NCBI GenBank assembly: GCA_041671545.1 | Contig: JBAZBI010000002.1 | Span: forward strand, 372,001-436,000 | Source of the DNA: UBA1563 sp041671545 | GTDB taxonomy: Bacteria > Bacteroidota > Ignavibacteria > Ignavibacteriales > Ignavibacteriaceae | Reading direction: 5' to 3' | DNA: 64,000 nt | In this document: positions 34,246 through 40,994 of the stretch, in pieces | How positions within the stretch are numbered: position 1 is the stretch's first letter | Layout of the letters: each line of letters starts with the position of its first letter | Made by a program: the position numbers and the translations under genes | Notes under the pieces: model-generated | The model's input: only the letters and a program-made list of their open reading frames with translations | The model's database searches: none | What the model was told of the DNA's origin: nothing

Positions 34246-35736
34246 TCACCTTAACAAGATCATTTTCTTTGTTTGAACGAAATCTCCTGCGCGGAGTTGG
34301 TAGAAATATATTCCGCTGGAGAGTTGTTGGTGGTTATCCGCCCGAGGCGGAGTTTGTTGTGTATTGAAAGAAACTTGATAAGTCCCTGTTGCCTGTTCTT
34401 CATTCACTAACGTTGCTACTTCATTTCCAAGAACATCATAAATTTTTACTGTAACAAAACTGCCGACTGCCAATTGCCAGCTGATTATCGTTTCCGGGTT
34501 AAATGGGTTTGGATAATTTTGATCCAACTTAAAATTGGTGGGCGTCGTGTTTCCAAGTTTTTCAACTTTAGTTACATCTGTTGTGTGAATTATTCCAAAG
34601 GTATCTTTGATCTCTGCGGTTGCAGTTAGATAGTTCCAAATAAAGGTTTTGTTTAGCGCTCCGACAGTTTCATTATCGTTCGAACCGCCATTCGTTGGCA
34701 AACCCCAGTTAGCTGCATATCTGTATTGTAGGCTGTATTTACTATAATATTGTGGGAATCGTATCTCACATGTAAATATTTTGTCACCGGCAATTTTATC
34801 CTCATGTGTCCCATCATCAAAGAGCTGAATAACTTTTGTAATATCCTGATCCGGCCAACCACTGCCCGGCCATTGAAGAGGAGAATTGCCACCTGCCATA
34901 TGGATTGTTTTAAATTCGGTCCCTGTTGGTGCGTTGATTATTGAAGTGCCATTTGTATTACATGTGAAAGTTATGAAAGGGTCTTGTAGCCCATGTGGAA
35001 TCCGTAGTGTGTCGTTGTTGAAATAGGCAGCATACGAAAAAGAAGCTGAATCAAATACAGATTGATTCACTATAAAGTATCGATCGTTTTGAGTTTTATC
35101 AGTAAGATTATTAACCTCCCATGTTCCCGGAGAATAAAAGAATTTGAAACTTATTTTTTCATCAAACTCTACTTCAATTGGTACTACAACACGATAAATA
35201 TCAGTACTGTCGGCAAGAGGAGTCATTCTTGTTTCACCCCATCCGTTAAACGAACCCCGCACTGAAACAGAATCTACAAGAGGATTAAAAAAAGTTGGTG
35301 ATTTTTTTTCGGTTTTCATATTTACAGAAAAAGTAACAGGAATAGTTTTTGTTGGTTTATATACACAAACATCTTCCCAACATGCCGAAGTTAAATTCGC
35401 TCCGCTTGCAACAGTCAGCGTTCTATTTCCCGTTGCTTCCCATACATCAGGACTGTGGACATATTTAAATATTAATGATTGCCCAACTGTAAATTGGTTG
35501 TAGAAAACACGAGAATAAATAGAATCACCGTCAGGGTCAATTAATGTTGTTGCCTTGCCCGCCCAGTCGTTAAAGTTGCCACGCACCCAAACTGAATCTG
35601 TTGCGGGATTAAATGTTCCTCGTTTAATCTGGACACTCATGTTGCACCTGAATTCAAGGAGTGGAGTTTGTGCAGAGATAGATATCGGTATTGAGAGTAC
35701 AATTAAAACTGTTAAAAGAAATAAGCTAAAATTTTT
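34246..35736 (-). CDS. T9SS protein with CBM/E-set-like modules A-B-C
   Basis: This 496-residue protein starts at ATG 35736 (MKNFSLFLLTVLIVLSIPISISAQ) after a GGAGGAG ribosome site. Modules: A about 25-120 (FRCNMSVQIKRGTFNP, VRGNFNDWAGK), B about 125-245 (FSVNMKTEKKSPTFFNP, a variant lacking MELERL), C about 250-395 (FTCNTNGTSIINAP, YRYAANWGLPTNGGSNDNE), then the sorting domain. The second loop of the sorting domain contains PPRAD, encoded by a 15-base palindrome absent from most paralogues. The A module is almost identical to the last A module of the upstream gene, which suggests recent exchange. Confidence 0.7.
   Translation of the reverse strand, partial: KNFSLFLLTVLIVLSIPISISAQTPLLEFRCNMSVQIKRGTFNPATDSVWVRGNFNDWAGKATTLIDPDGDSIYSRVFYNQFTVGQSLIFKYVHSPDVWEATGNRTLTVASGANLTSACWEDVCVYKPTKTIPVTFSVNMKTEKKSPTFFNPLVDSVSVRGSFNGWGETRMTPLADSTDIYRVVVPIEVEFDEKISFKFFYSPGTWEVNNLTDKTQNDRYFIVNQSVFDSASFSYAAYFNNDTLRIPHGLQDPFITFTCNTNGTSIINAPTGTEFKTIHMAGGNSPLQWPGSGWPDQDITKVIQLFDDGTHEDKIAGDKIFTCEIRFPQYYSKYSLQYRYAANWGLPTNGGSNDNETVGALNKTFIWNYLTATAEIKDTFGIIHTTDVTKVEKLGNTTPTNFKLDQNYPNPFNPETIISWQLAVGSFVTVKIYDVLGNEVATLVNEEQATGTYQVSFNTQQTPPRADNHQQLSSGIYFYQLRAGDFVQTKKMILLR
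34337..34351. repeat. palindrome inserted in coding sequence
   Basis: TCCGCCCGAGGCGGA lies within the sorting-domain coding sequence and encodes PPRAD in frame. The same 15 bases occur at 35876-35890 in the next paralogue but not in the other members of the array. Confidence 0.75.
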
Positions 35737-35774
35737 CATAACCAACTCCTCCAATTTGTTTTTAGTTTCATTTG

Positions 35775-38207
35775 TCACCTCAACAAGATCATTTTCTTGG
35801 TTTGCACAAAATCTCCCGCACGGAGTTGGTAGAAATATATTCCACTGGATAGTTGTTGTTGGTTATCCGCCCGAGGCGGAGTTTGTTGAGGGTTGAATGT
35901 AACTCGATATGTTCCTGCCGGTTGTTCTTCATTCACCAAAACAGCAACTTCATTCCCAAGAACATCATAAACTTTTAAAGTTACAAAACTGCCGACTGCG
36001 ATTTGCCAACTGATTACCGTCTCCGGGTTAAATGGATTTGGATAGTTTTGTTCTAGCCCATACGCGGTAGGAATTCTTGTGTCTTGTTCAACCTTGGTAA
36101 TTTTAACAATTCCAAAAGTATCTATGACGGTCGGGTCAAATAGTGAAAAATATGATGCATGATATCTGCCACCAATAACTTCGTTGTCATTTGAGCCTCC
36201 GTTTGTTGGCAAATTGTAATTAGCGCTGTATTTGTAAGAAATATTAAACCACTGGGGAAGAATACACCACACGGGGAAAGTTAAGATAGTATCCACTGAA
36301 AAGATTTTATCTCCGATAACTACATCACCATGTGTTCCGTCGTCAAATAATTGTATTGATTTTACATCTTTAGGGAGATAATTCTCGATATTAAATTCAT
36401 TGGATGGAACCCCAAGAATATGTACTGTTTGAAATTCAGTACCAATAGGAGCATTTAAGATTTTTGCGCCATTTGTATTACAAATTATTTTTACTTTTTG
36501 ATGATAAGGATACGGACCTGAAGATTGATTGTTGAAACCTATGGCATCATAAGCCATAAAACCGGAATCAAAAACTGCCTGAGTAACGATGAAGTATCTG
36601 TCGTTGTGAGTTGGATCAGTTAAATTATTTACTTCCCAAGTTCCGGGAGAATAAAAGAATTTGAAATTGATTTTTTCATCAACCGCTGCAATTACATCCG
36701 TAGTAACTTCGTATAAATCTGCGTTTGTGGTTGATGGAGTCATCAATGTTTCACCCCATCCGTTAAACGAACCGCGAACTGAAACTTTATTTATTGCCGG
36801 ATTGAATAAGCCCGATAATCTTTCGAGTTCCATATTTACCGAGAAAGCTACTTTAATAATTTTAGAAGGTATATACACACAAACATCTTCCCAACATGCA
36901 GAAGTTAAATTCGCTCCGCTAGTAACAGTTAGCGTTCTATTTCCCGTCGCCTCCCAAACATCAGGGCTGTGGACATACTTGAAAACAAGATTTTGACCAA
37001 CAGTAAAATTATTATATAAACCGGAATAAATAGAATCACCATCAGAATCCATCAATCTGAAATCTTTGTCAGCCCAATCATTAAAGTTGCCGCGCACCCA
37101 AACCGAATCTGTTGCGGGATTAAATGTTCCTCGTTTAATCTGTACACTCATGTTGCAATTAAAGGTAACTTCAACAACCTCTTCCCATGCTCTTTCAAAA
37201 ACATTTATATCCGGATGCAGGGTTAGAATTCTATTGTTGATGTTTTCAACTGTATCCCTTCCGTTGTGATTAATGGCGAATTTAAAAACGAGTTGTTGCA
37301 AAGTTGTAAAATCACCAAATGCTCCTGTGTAAACAGAATCACCATTTTTGTCAGTCAACTCATATCCAGTTCCCGACCAATCATTAAAATTACCTCGCAC
37401 AAACACTTTATCATCGGGAGAGAATTTCCCGTTTTTCAATTGAGAAGCTATGTTGCATTTGAATATGACGGTGATGGAAGGTGTTAAAAGAGGGGCTTGA
37501 TTAAACCTTGCCATCGGTAATCCAAGATGGCCGGTTCCATAATCGGCAAAAGTAATAACATAATTTCTTATTGGAACATTTTCTTTTATTTCCGGTGAAT
37601 GTGAAAAGTTGAAATGGAGAGTATCTTCAGACGATAAGTTAATGGGAATGGTCGCTTCATAAATATCCGGTTGATAAGAACGTGGAGTCAGATGGAGTTT
37701 CTGCCAATTGTTAAAATTACCGGAAACAAAAACTGAATCAATTTCCGGATTAAATAAATCAGTTAGTCTTTCCAAGTCCATAGAGACGGAGAAATTGACT
37801 TGAATTTCTTTTGCCGGATCCTTCGCTACGCCATTCCAATAATCGTCACATATATTTGCTCCGGCAGTAACGACTAATTTTCTGTTCCCTAAAGTCTCAC
37901 GATAATGGTGGATCTTCCCCTCGTATGTGAAGATAAACAATAATTCTTGTCCTTTTTTGAAATTCCAAAAAATTTCAGAATAGACTGAATCGCCATCATA
38001 GTCGTTTAATTCGTAATCATAAGGAGCCGCGTTGTTGAGTCGAACGAACACTCTATCACCACGATCAAATGCTCCTCTTTTCATTTGAAGCTTCATATTA
38101 CATCTGAATTCAACAGGAGTATAAATAATCTGTGCAGGGATAGATATAGTTATAAATAGGACAGTAAAAACTGTTAAAAAGAAAAATATAAACGAGAACT
38201 TTTTCAT
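35775..38207 (-). CDS. T9SS protein with CBM/E-set-like modules A-B-A-A-B-C
   Basis: This 810-residue protein is the first gene of the array, started at ATG 38207 (MKKFSFIFFFLTVFTVLFITISIPAQ) after GAGGGAG; a longer reading from 38279 runs into the promoter region. Modules: A about 28-120 (variant RLNNAAPYDYEL instead of RGNFNDW), B about 125-230, A about 235-345, A about 350-450, B about 455-570, C about 575-715 (divergent, lacking the PLQWPGSGW part), sorting domain about 725-810. Two adjacent A modules break the strict alternation. It faces the insertion sequence about 100 bases upstream, so the array promoter must lie in 38208-38305 or inside the element. Confidence 0.7.
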   Translation of the reverse strand: MKKFSFIFFFLTVFTVLFITISIPAQIIYTPVEFRCNMKLQMKRGAFDRGDRVFVRLNNAAPYDYELNDYDGDSVYSEIFWNFKKGQELLFIFTYEGKIHHYRETLGNRKLVVTAGANICDDYWNGVAKDPAKEIQVNFSVSMDLERLTDLFNPEIDSVFVSGNFNNWQKLHLTPRSYQPDIYEATIPINLSSEDTLHFNFSHSPEIKENVPIRNYVITFADYGTGHLGLPMARFNQAPLLTPSITVIFKCNIASQLKNGKFSPDDKVFVRGNFNDWSGTGYELTDKNGDSVYTGAFGDFTTLQQLVFKFAINHNGRDTVENINNRILTLHPDINVFERAWEEVVEVTFNCNMSVQIKRGTFNPATDSVWVRGNFNDWADKDFRLMDSDGDSIYSGLYNNFTVGQNLVFKYVHSPDVWEATGNRTLTVTSGANLTSACWEDVCVYIPSKIIKVAFSVNMELERLSGLFNPAINKVSVRGSFNGWGETLMTPSTTNADLYEVTTDVIAAVDEKINFKFFYSPGTWEVNNLTDPTHNDRYFIVTQAVFDSGFMAYDAIGFNNQSSGPYPYHQKVKIICNTNGAKILNAPIGTEFQTVHILGVPSNEFNIENYLPKDVKSIQLFDDGTHGDVVIGDKIFSVDTILTFPVWCILPQWFNISYKYSANYNLPTNGGSNDNEVIGGRYHASYFSLFDPTVIDTFGIVKITKVEQDTRIPTAYGLEQNYPNPFNPETVISWQIAVGSFVTLKVYDVLGNEVAVLVNEEQPAGTYRVTFNPQQTPPRADNQQQLSSGIYFYQLRAGDFVQTKKMILLR
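35876..35890. repeat. palindrome inserted in coding sequence (second copy)
   Basis: This is the second copy of TCCGCCCGAGGCGGA, in the same loop of the sorting domain as in the neighbouring paralogue and also encoding PPRAD. Confidence 0.75.
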
Positions 38208-38305
38208 AGCGGCTCCCTCAAAATTAGTCTTGGTTTTGAACGCTTGTACAAACTTATAAAAAAACTGAAAGAAACTCAAACAATTTGCTTAAATGTTATA
38301 TAGCC

Positions 38306-38329
38306 TGTTATAACTCTTTAGAAATGTCA
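38306..38329 (+). repeat. left terminal inverted repeat of the IS
   Basis: It begins TGTTATAAC and ends TAGAAATGTCA. The inner motif recurs once more at about 38344-38355 (ATAGAAATGTCATG), giving a doubled motif at this end only. Confidence 0.8.
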
Positions 38330-38385
38330 TGGTATTCAGCACAATAGAAATGTCATGTTTAAATATAAGAATTAAGGCGGATCTA

Positions 38386-38456
38386 ACCGCTGGTCTTGCG
38401 GAACGTAACGAGCCGAAGCGTAGCGAAGGCGAGTGGAGTGTAGCAAGACCGGCGGT
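38386..38456. repeat. GC-rich hairpin repeat inside the IS
   Basis: ACCGCTGGTCTTGC and GCAAGACCGGCGGT form a 14-base-pair stem with one G-T pair, enclosing a purine-rich loop (GAAGCGTAGCGAAGGCGAG). It lies between the transposase stop and the left end of the element. Confidence 0.65.
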
Positions 38457-38502
38457 CTCGAAATTTTTGCCTCCACCTATGAACTTTTCTTTTTCTAACA
38501 TT

Positions 38503-39684
38503 TTAATACCTCTTCCATGGGTGGTCTGCCTGCGGCACTGGGGAGCGTTTGTCTTTTAACTTTAGAGATTTCTTTAGTTTCTTGACTAATAATTCTTCTT
38601 CCGATTTATTGAAAATATGCATACTCTCATCTAAATACTTCCTGACAAAAACGTTATCCTTCGCATGCGGCATGATCGCATCACTTCTTTCAATCTGATA
38701 CTCTATTCCCTCATGACTGAACGTGTAATCATTTTTTACTTGACGCTCCGTTTCATAACAGAATATCGATTCCAAATCTTTCCCGGCTGCGCTTCCATGA
38801 ATATCGGCCATCTCTTCTGCCAACATGAACTTTGAATTATAGCTAGCGATAAAATATTCTTTAAGAAACTTATTTCCTTCTGCTATGCTGCTGATATTCC
38901 GCAGTCGCATTTCTTTTACCAGGCGATCCTGATGCGTCCTATTGCCGCGCTCTACTCTTCCCTTTGCCTGTGGCGAGTTTGCATAGATGGCTCTAATTGC
39001 TAATTTCTCTAATGCTTTCTGGTAGTCCGTACGGCTCTGTTCAGCATAATATACCGAATACCGATCTGTATAGACGCTTTGGGGTATTCCGCTTCCTTTA
39101 CAGTATTCCGTTAAGGCTTCAAGGACTGACTGCGTCGTTTCTCCTTCGCTAAATCTCAGAAATACTTGCCCACTTGCATCATCAACGATATTTATCAAAC
39201 AGCACTTCGAAGACCTTCCTTCAAACCAATCATGATGACTTCCATCCAATTGCAGCATTTCTCCTTTCGCCGCTCGTCTTTCTCGCCGTTTTTTGTGTGG
39301 TCGTTTTTTTCTCTCATTGGTAATTATTCCACTTCCTCGCATCCAGCGCCGCACCGTTTCATGATTTACTTTTATTGCTTCTCTTTCTTCTAATTTTTCT
39401 GAAAATAGTGTGGGTCCAAAATCACGATACTTCTCCCAATATATTTTTATTACTTTTTCTTTTATTGCTTCTGGATAACCCCGATTTGACTTACTCCCTC
39501 GTAGTAAATGGATTACTCCTGTATCTCCCGACTTTTTATAGCGACTTTTTATCCGATACGTCTGTCTTTCACTGATTCCCAAGATCTCTGCGCTTTCTAC
39601 AACGGTTAGTTTTCCTCGTTCGTGCTCTGATAACACTTTCAGTCGTTTTCTTTCTTTTGTACTCATTGTCAGTATTTTCTCCAT
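38503..39684 (-). CDS. ISNCY-family transposase
   Basis: This DDE-type transposase has about 393 residues from ATG 39684, which has a GGTGAT ribosome site at good spacing; ATG 39720 would add 12 residues. The N-terminal helix-turn-helix (VVESAEILGISERQTYRIKSRYKKSG) is followed by a second HTH (KVNHETVRRWMRGSGI) and the RNase-H-fold core with LQLDGSHHDWFEG, a second acidic site in YTDRYSVYY, and the Glu in SPQAKGRVERGNRTHQDRLVKEM. All three catalytic acids are present and the frame is intact, so the element could be active. It is the only transposase gene in the window. Confidence 0.9.
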   Translation of the reverse strand: MEKILTMSTKERKRLKVLSEHERGKLTVVESAEILGISERQTYRIKSRYKKSGDTGVIHLLRGSKSNRGYPEAIKEKVIKIYWEKYRDFGPTLFSEKLEEREAIKVNHETVRRWMRGSGIITNERKKRPHKKRRERRAAKGEMLQLDGSHHDWFEGRSSKCCLINIVDDASGQVFLRFSEGETTQSVLEALTEYCKGSGIPQSVYTDRYSVYYAEQSRTDYQKALEKLAIRAIYANSPQAKGRVERGNRTHQDRLVKEMRLRNISSIAEGNKFLKEYFIASYNSKFMLAEEMADIHGSAAGKDLESIFCYETERQVKNDYTFSHEGIEYQIERSDAIMPHAKDNVFVRKYLDESMHIFNKSEEELLVKKLKKSLKLKDKRSPVPQADHPWKRY

Positions 39685-39725
39685 TTGGATCACCTTTTTT
39701 TGATGCTCCAAGTTTATCATTTTAC

Positions 39726-39749
39726 TGACATTTCTATCGTGTTATAACA
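39726..39749 (-). repeat. right terminal inverted repeat of the IS
   Basis: On the minus strand it reads TGTTATAAC, ACGA, TAGAAATGTCA, matching the left end at 21 of 24 positions. Confidence 0.8.
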
Positions 39750-39775
39750 ATTTAACAACAAAATTATCTTTCCGC

Positions 39776-39805
39776 TTGACAAAGTTAAAATAAATAATTA
39801 GTTTG
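39776..39805 (+). promoter_or_regulatory. probable promoter of the LacI regulon
   Basis: TTGACA (39776-39781), 17 bases, then TAGTTTG (39799-39805) gives a sigma-70-like -35/-10 pair whose -10 also resembles the Bacteroidota TAnnTTTG element. It begins 26 bases beyond the right end of the IS and is immediately followed by the first candidate operator. Confidence 0.55.
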
Positions 39806-39820
39806 TGCAAAGGATTGCAT
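39805..39820. promoter_or_regulatory. candidate LacI-type operator O1
   Basis: GTGCAAAGGATTGCAT is an imperfect dyad (TGCAA/TTGCA) directly downstream of the -10 element. It matches the second site at 13 of 16 positions. A repressor bound here would cover the transcription start. Confidence 0.55.
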
Positions 39821-39859
39821 AAGTATTTGGAAAAACCTCCTATTTCCGCCAACATTCCA

Positions 39860-39875
39860 GTACAAACGTTTGCAT
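39860..39875. promoter_or_regulatory. candidate LacI-type operator O2
   Basis: GTACAAACGTTTGCAT contains the perfect palindrome CAAACGTTTG with the central CG common in LacI-family operators. It lies 55 bases, about five helical turns, from O1 and within the leader of the regulator gene. Confidence 0.6.
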
Positions 39876-39931
39876 GATCTAACGAAAAATGATCTTCAAT
39901 ACTTTTTTTGAATAACATCCTAAAAGGAATT

Positions 39932-40963
39932 ATGTCCTCAACTTTAAAAGATATCGCAGAAAAAACAGGCTTTTCAGTCTCTACCGTTTCAAGAGTACTT
40001 CATGATAATTCACAGAAATATAAGATTAGTGAAGAGACTCAAGCCAAGGTCAAAAAGGTAGCAAAAGATTTTGGCTATAGAGTTAATGCTCTTGCACGAG
40101 GGCTACGTCTTCAAAAGACATTCGAAATAGGAATTATTGTTCCTGATATTTCCAATCCTTTTTTTTCTGAGGTTATTAAAAGTCTGGCGGGCGAACTTCG
40201 TAAAAAGGGATACAATTTTATAGTGTACGATTCTGATGAAGATATTGCTATTGAACGAGCAGCCATTAAAAGTCTTTTAGAGAAACGTGTTGATGGTTTA
40301 ATCATTGCTTCGGTGGGTCAGGATTTTTCCCACATACAAAAGATACGCGATGCAGAAATTCCAGTCGTAATGGTCGATCGCTGTTTCGATGATTTAGATG
40401 TTGATTCGGTGAGTGTTGACAATATGAATGGAGCTTTACTCGCAGTCAATCATCTTATTAAAGAAGGACACACTCGCATTGCGTTTATCCAAGGGCTTCC
40501 CGGAACATACGCGAATGAAAGACGACTGCAAGGTTATAAAAGCGCACTTCAAGATGCCGGGATTCCAATCGATGAACGTTTGATCGTTGGCGATGACTTT
40601 CGATCACTCAACGGTTATCTTGAAACAAAACTACTTCTAAAACTTGCAAATCCTCCTACGGCAATTTTTACCGCAGGTGATTTAATCGCCCTTGGTACAC
40701 TCGAAGCATGCAAAGAAAATAATGTCAAAATTCCTGATGATCTCTCACTTGTTACGTTTGATGATCCGGTATTCGCATCATACTTATCACCGGCTCTTTC
40801 AGCAGTAGAGCAGCCAATTTCAAAAATGGCTGAAATGGCTGCCGCATTATTATATCGGCGAATGAGAAACCCCCTCGACGAAAGAAGAAAAGTTTTGTTA
40901 GAACCGAAACTGAACATACGGAGTTCCGTCTCCAGACTTATTGACAAAAAACAAACTGAATAA
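39932..40963 (+). CDS. LacI-family transcriptional regulator
   Basis: This 343-residue regulator starts at ATG 39932 behind an AAAAGGAAT ribosome site, giving the standard LacI N-terminus (STLKDIAEKTGFSVSTVSRVLHD helix-turn-helix, then ALARGLRLQKT hinge). The effector domain follows the periplasmic-binding-protein fold: IGIIVPDISNPFFSEVIK, DGLIIAS, VVMVDR, VDNMNGALLAVNHL, HTRIAFIQG, PTAIFTAGDLIALG and SLVTFDDP. Such proteins bind sugars or nucleosides. Two matching palindromes in its own leader indicate autoregulation and control of the downstream uptake and hydrolase genes. The TonB receptor gene starts 31 bases after its stop. Confidence 0.93.
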   Translation: MSSTLKDIAEKTGFSVSTVSRVLHDNSQKYKISEETQAKVKKVAKDFGYRVNALARGLRLQKTFEIGIIVPDISNPFFSEVIKSLAGELRKKGYNFIVYDSDEDIAIERAAIKSLLEKRVDGLIIASVGQDFSHIQKIRDAEIPVVMVDRCFDDLDVDSVSVDNMNGALLAVNHLIKEGHTRIAFIQGLPGTYANERRLQGYKSALQDAGIPIDERLIVGDDFRSLNGYLETKLLLKLANPPTAIFTAGDLIALGTLEACKENNVKIPDDLSLVTFDDPVFASYLSPALSAVEQPISKMAEMAAALLYRRMRNPLDERRKVLLEPKLNIRSSVSRLIDKKQTE

Positions 40964-40994
40964 AAAACGGCCAGTTAAATTCAAAGGACACCGA

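Larger units (their letters stand above)
38306..39749. mobile_element. ISNCY-like insertion sequence, about 1.44 kb
   Basis: The element is bounded by 24-base terminal inverted repeats (38306-38329 and 39726-39749) that begin TGTTATAAC, end TAGAAATGTCA, and match at 21 of 24 positions. It contains one intact transposase gene on the minus strand and a structured hairpin at its left end. No target-site duplication is obvious in the flanks. It sits between the divergently oriented CBM-like array and the LacI regulon. Confidence 0.85.

Noticed and set aside
28317..38207. Repeated nucleotide blocks that could be mistaken for a CRISPR or phase-variation array
   Set aside because: The repeats are homologous protein modules of about 300-400 bases in open frames, with no short direct repeats and unique spacers, and no invertase gene is nearby.
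38244..38251. TTGTACAA palindrome upstream of the CBM-like array as a third LacI operator
   Set aside because: It shares only the GTACAAAC half with the two good sites, and its centre is TA rather than CG. It is too weak to call.
38289..38501. A 70-codon minus-strand frame directly after the transposase with a good ribosome site
   Set aside because: Most of it is the translation of the GC-rich hairpin repeat (GSLRSARPAVRSA-like), and it ends at the IS terminal repeat. It is better explained as a structured repeat than as a gene.
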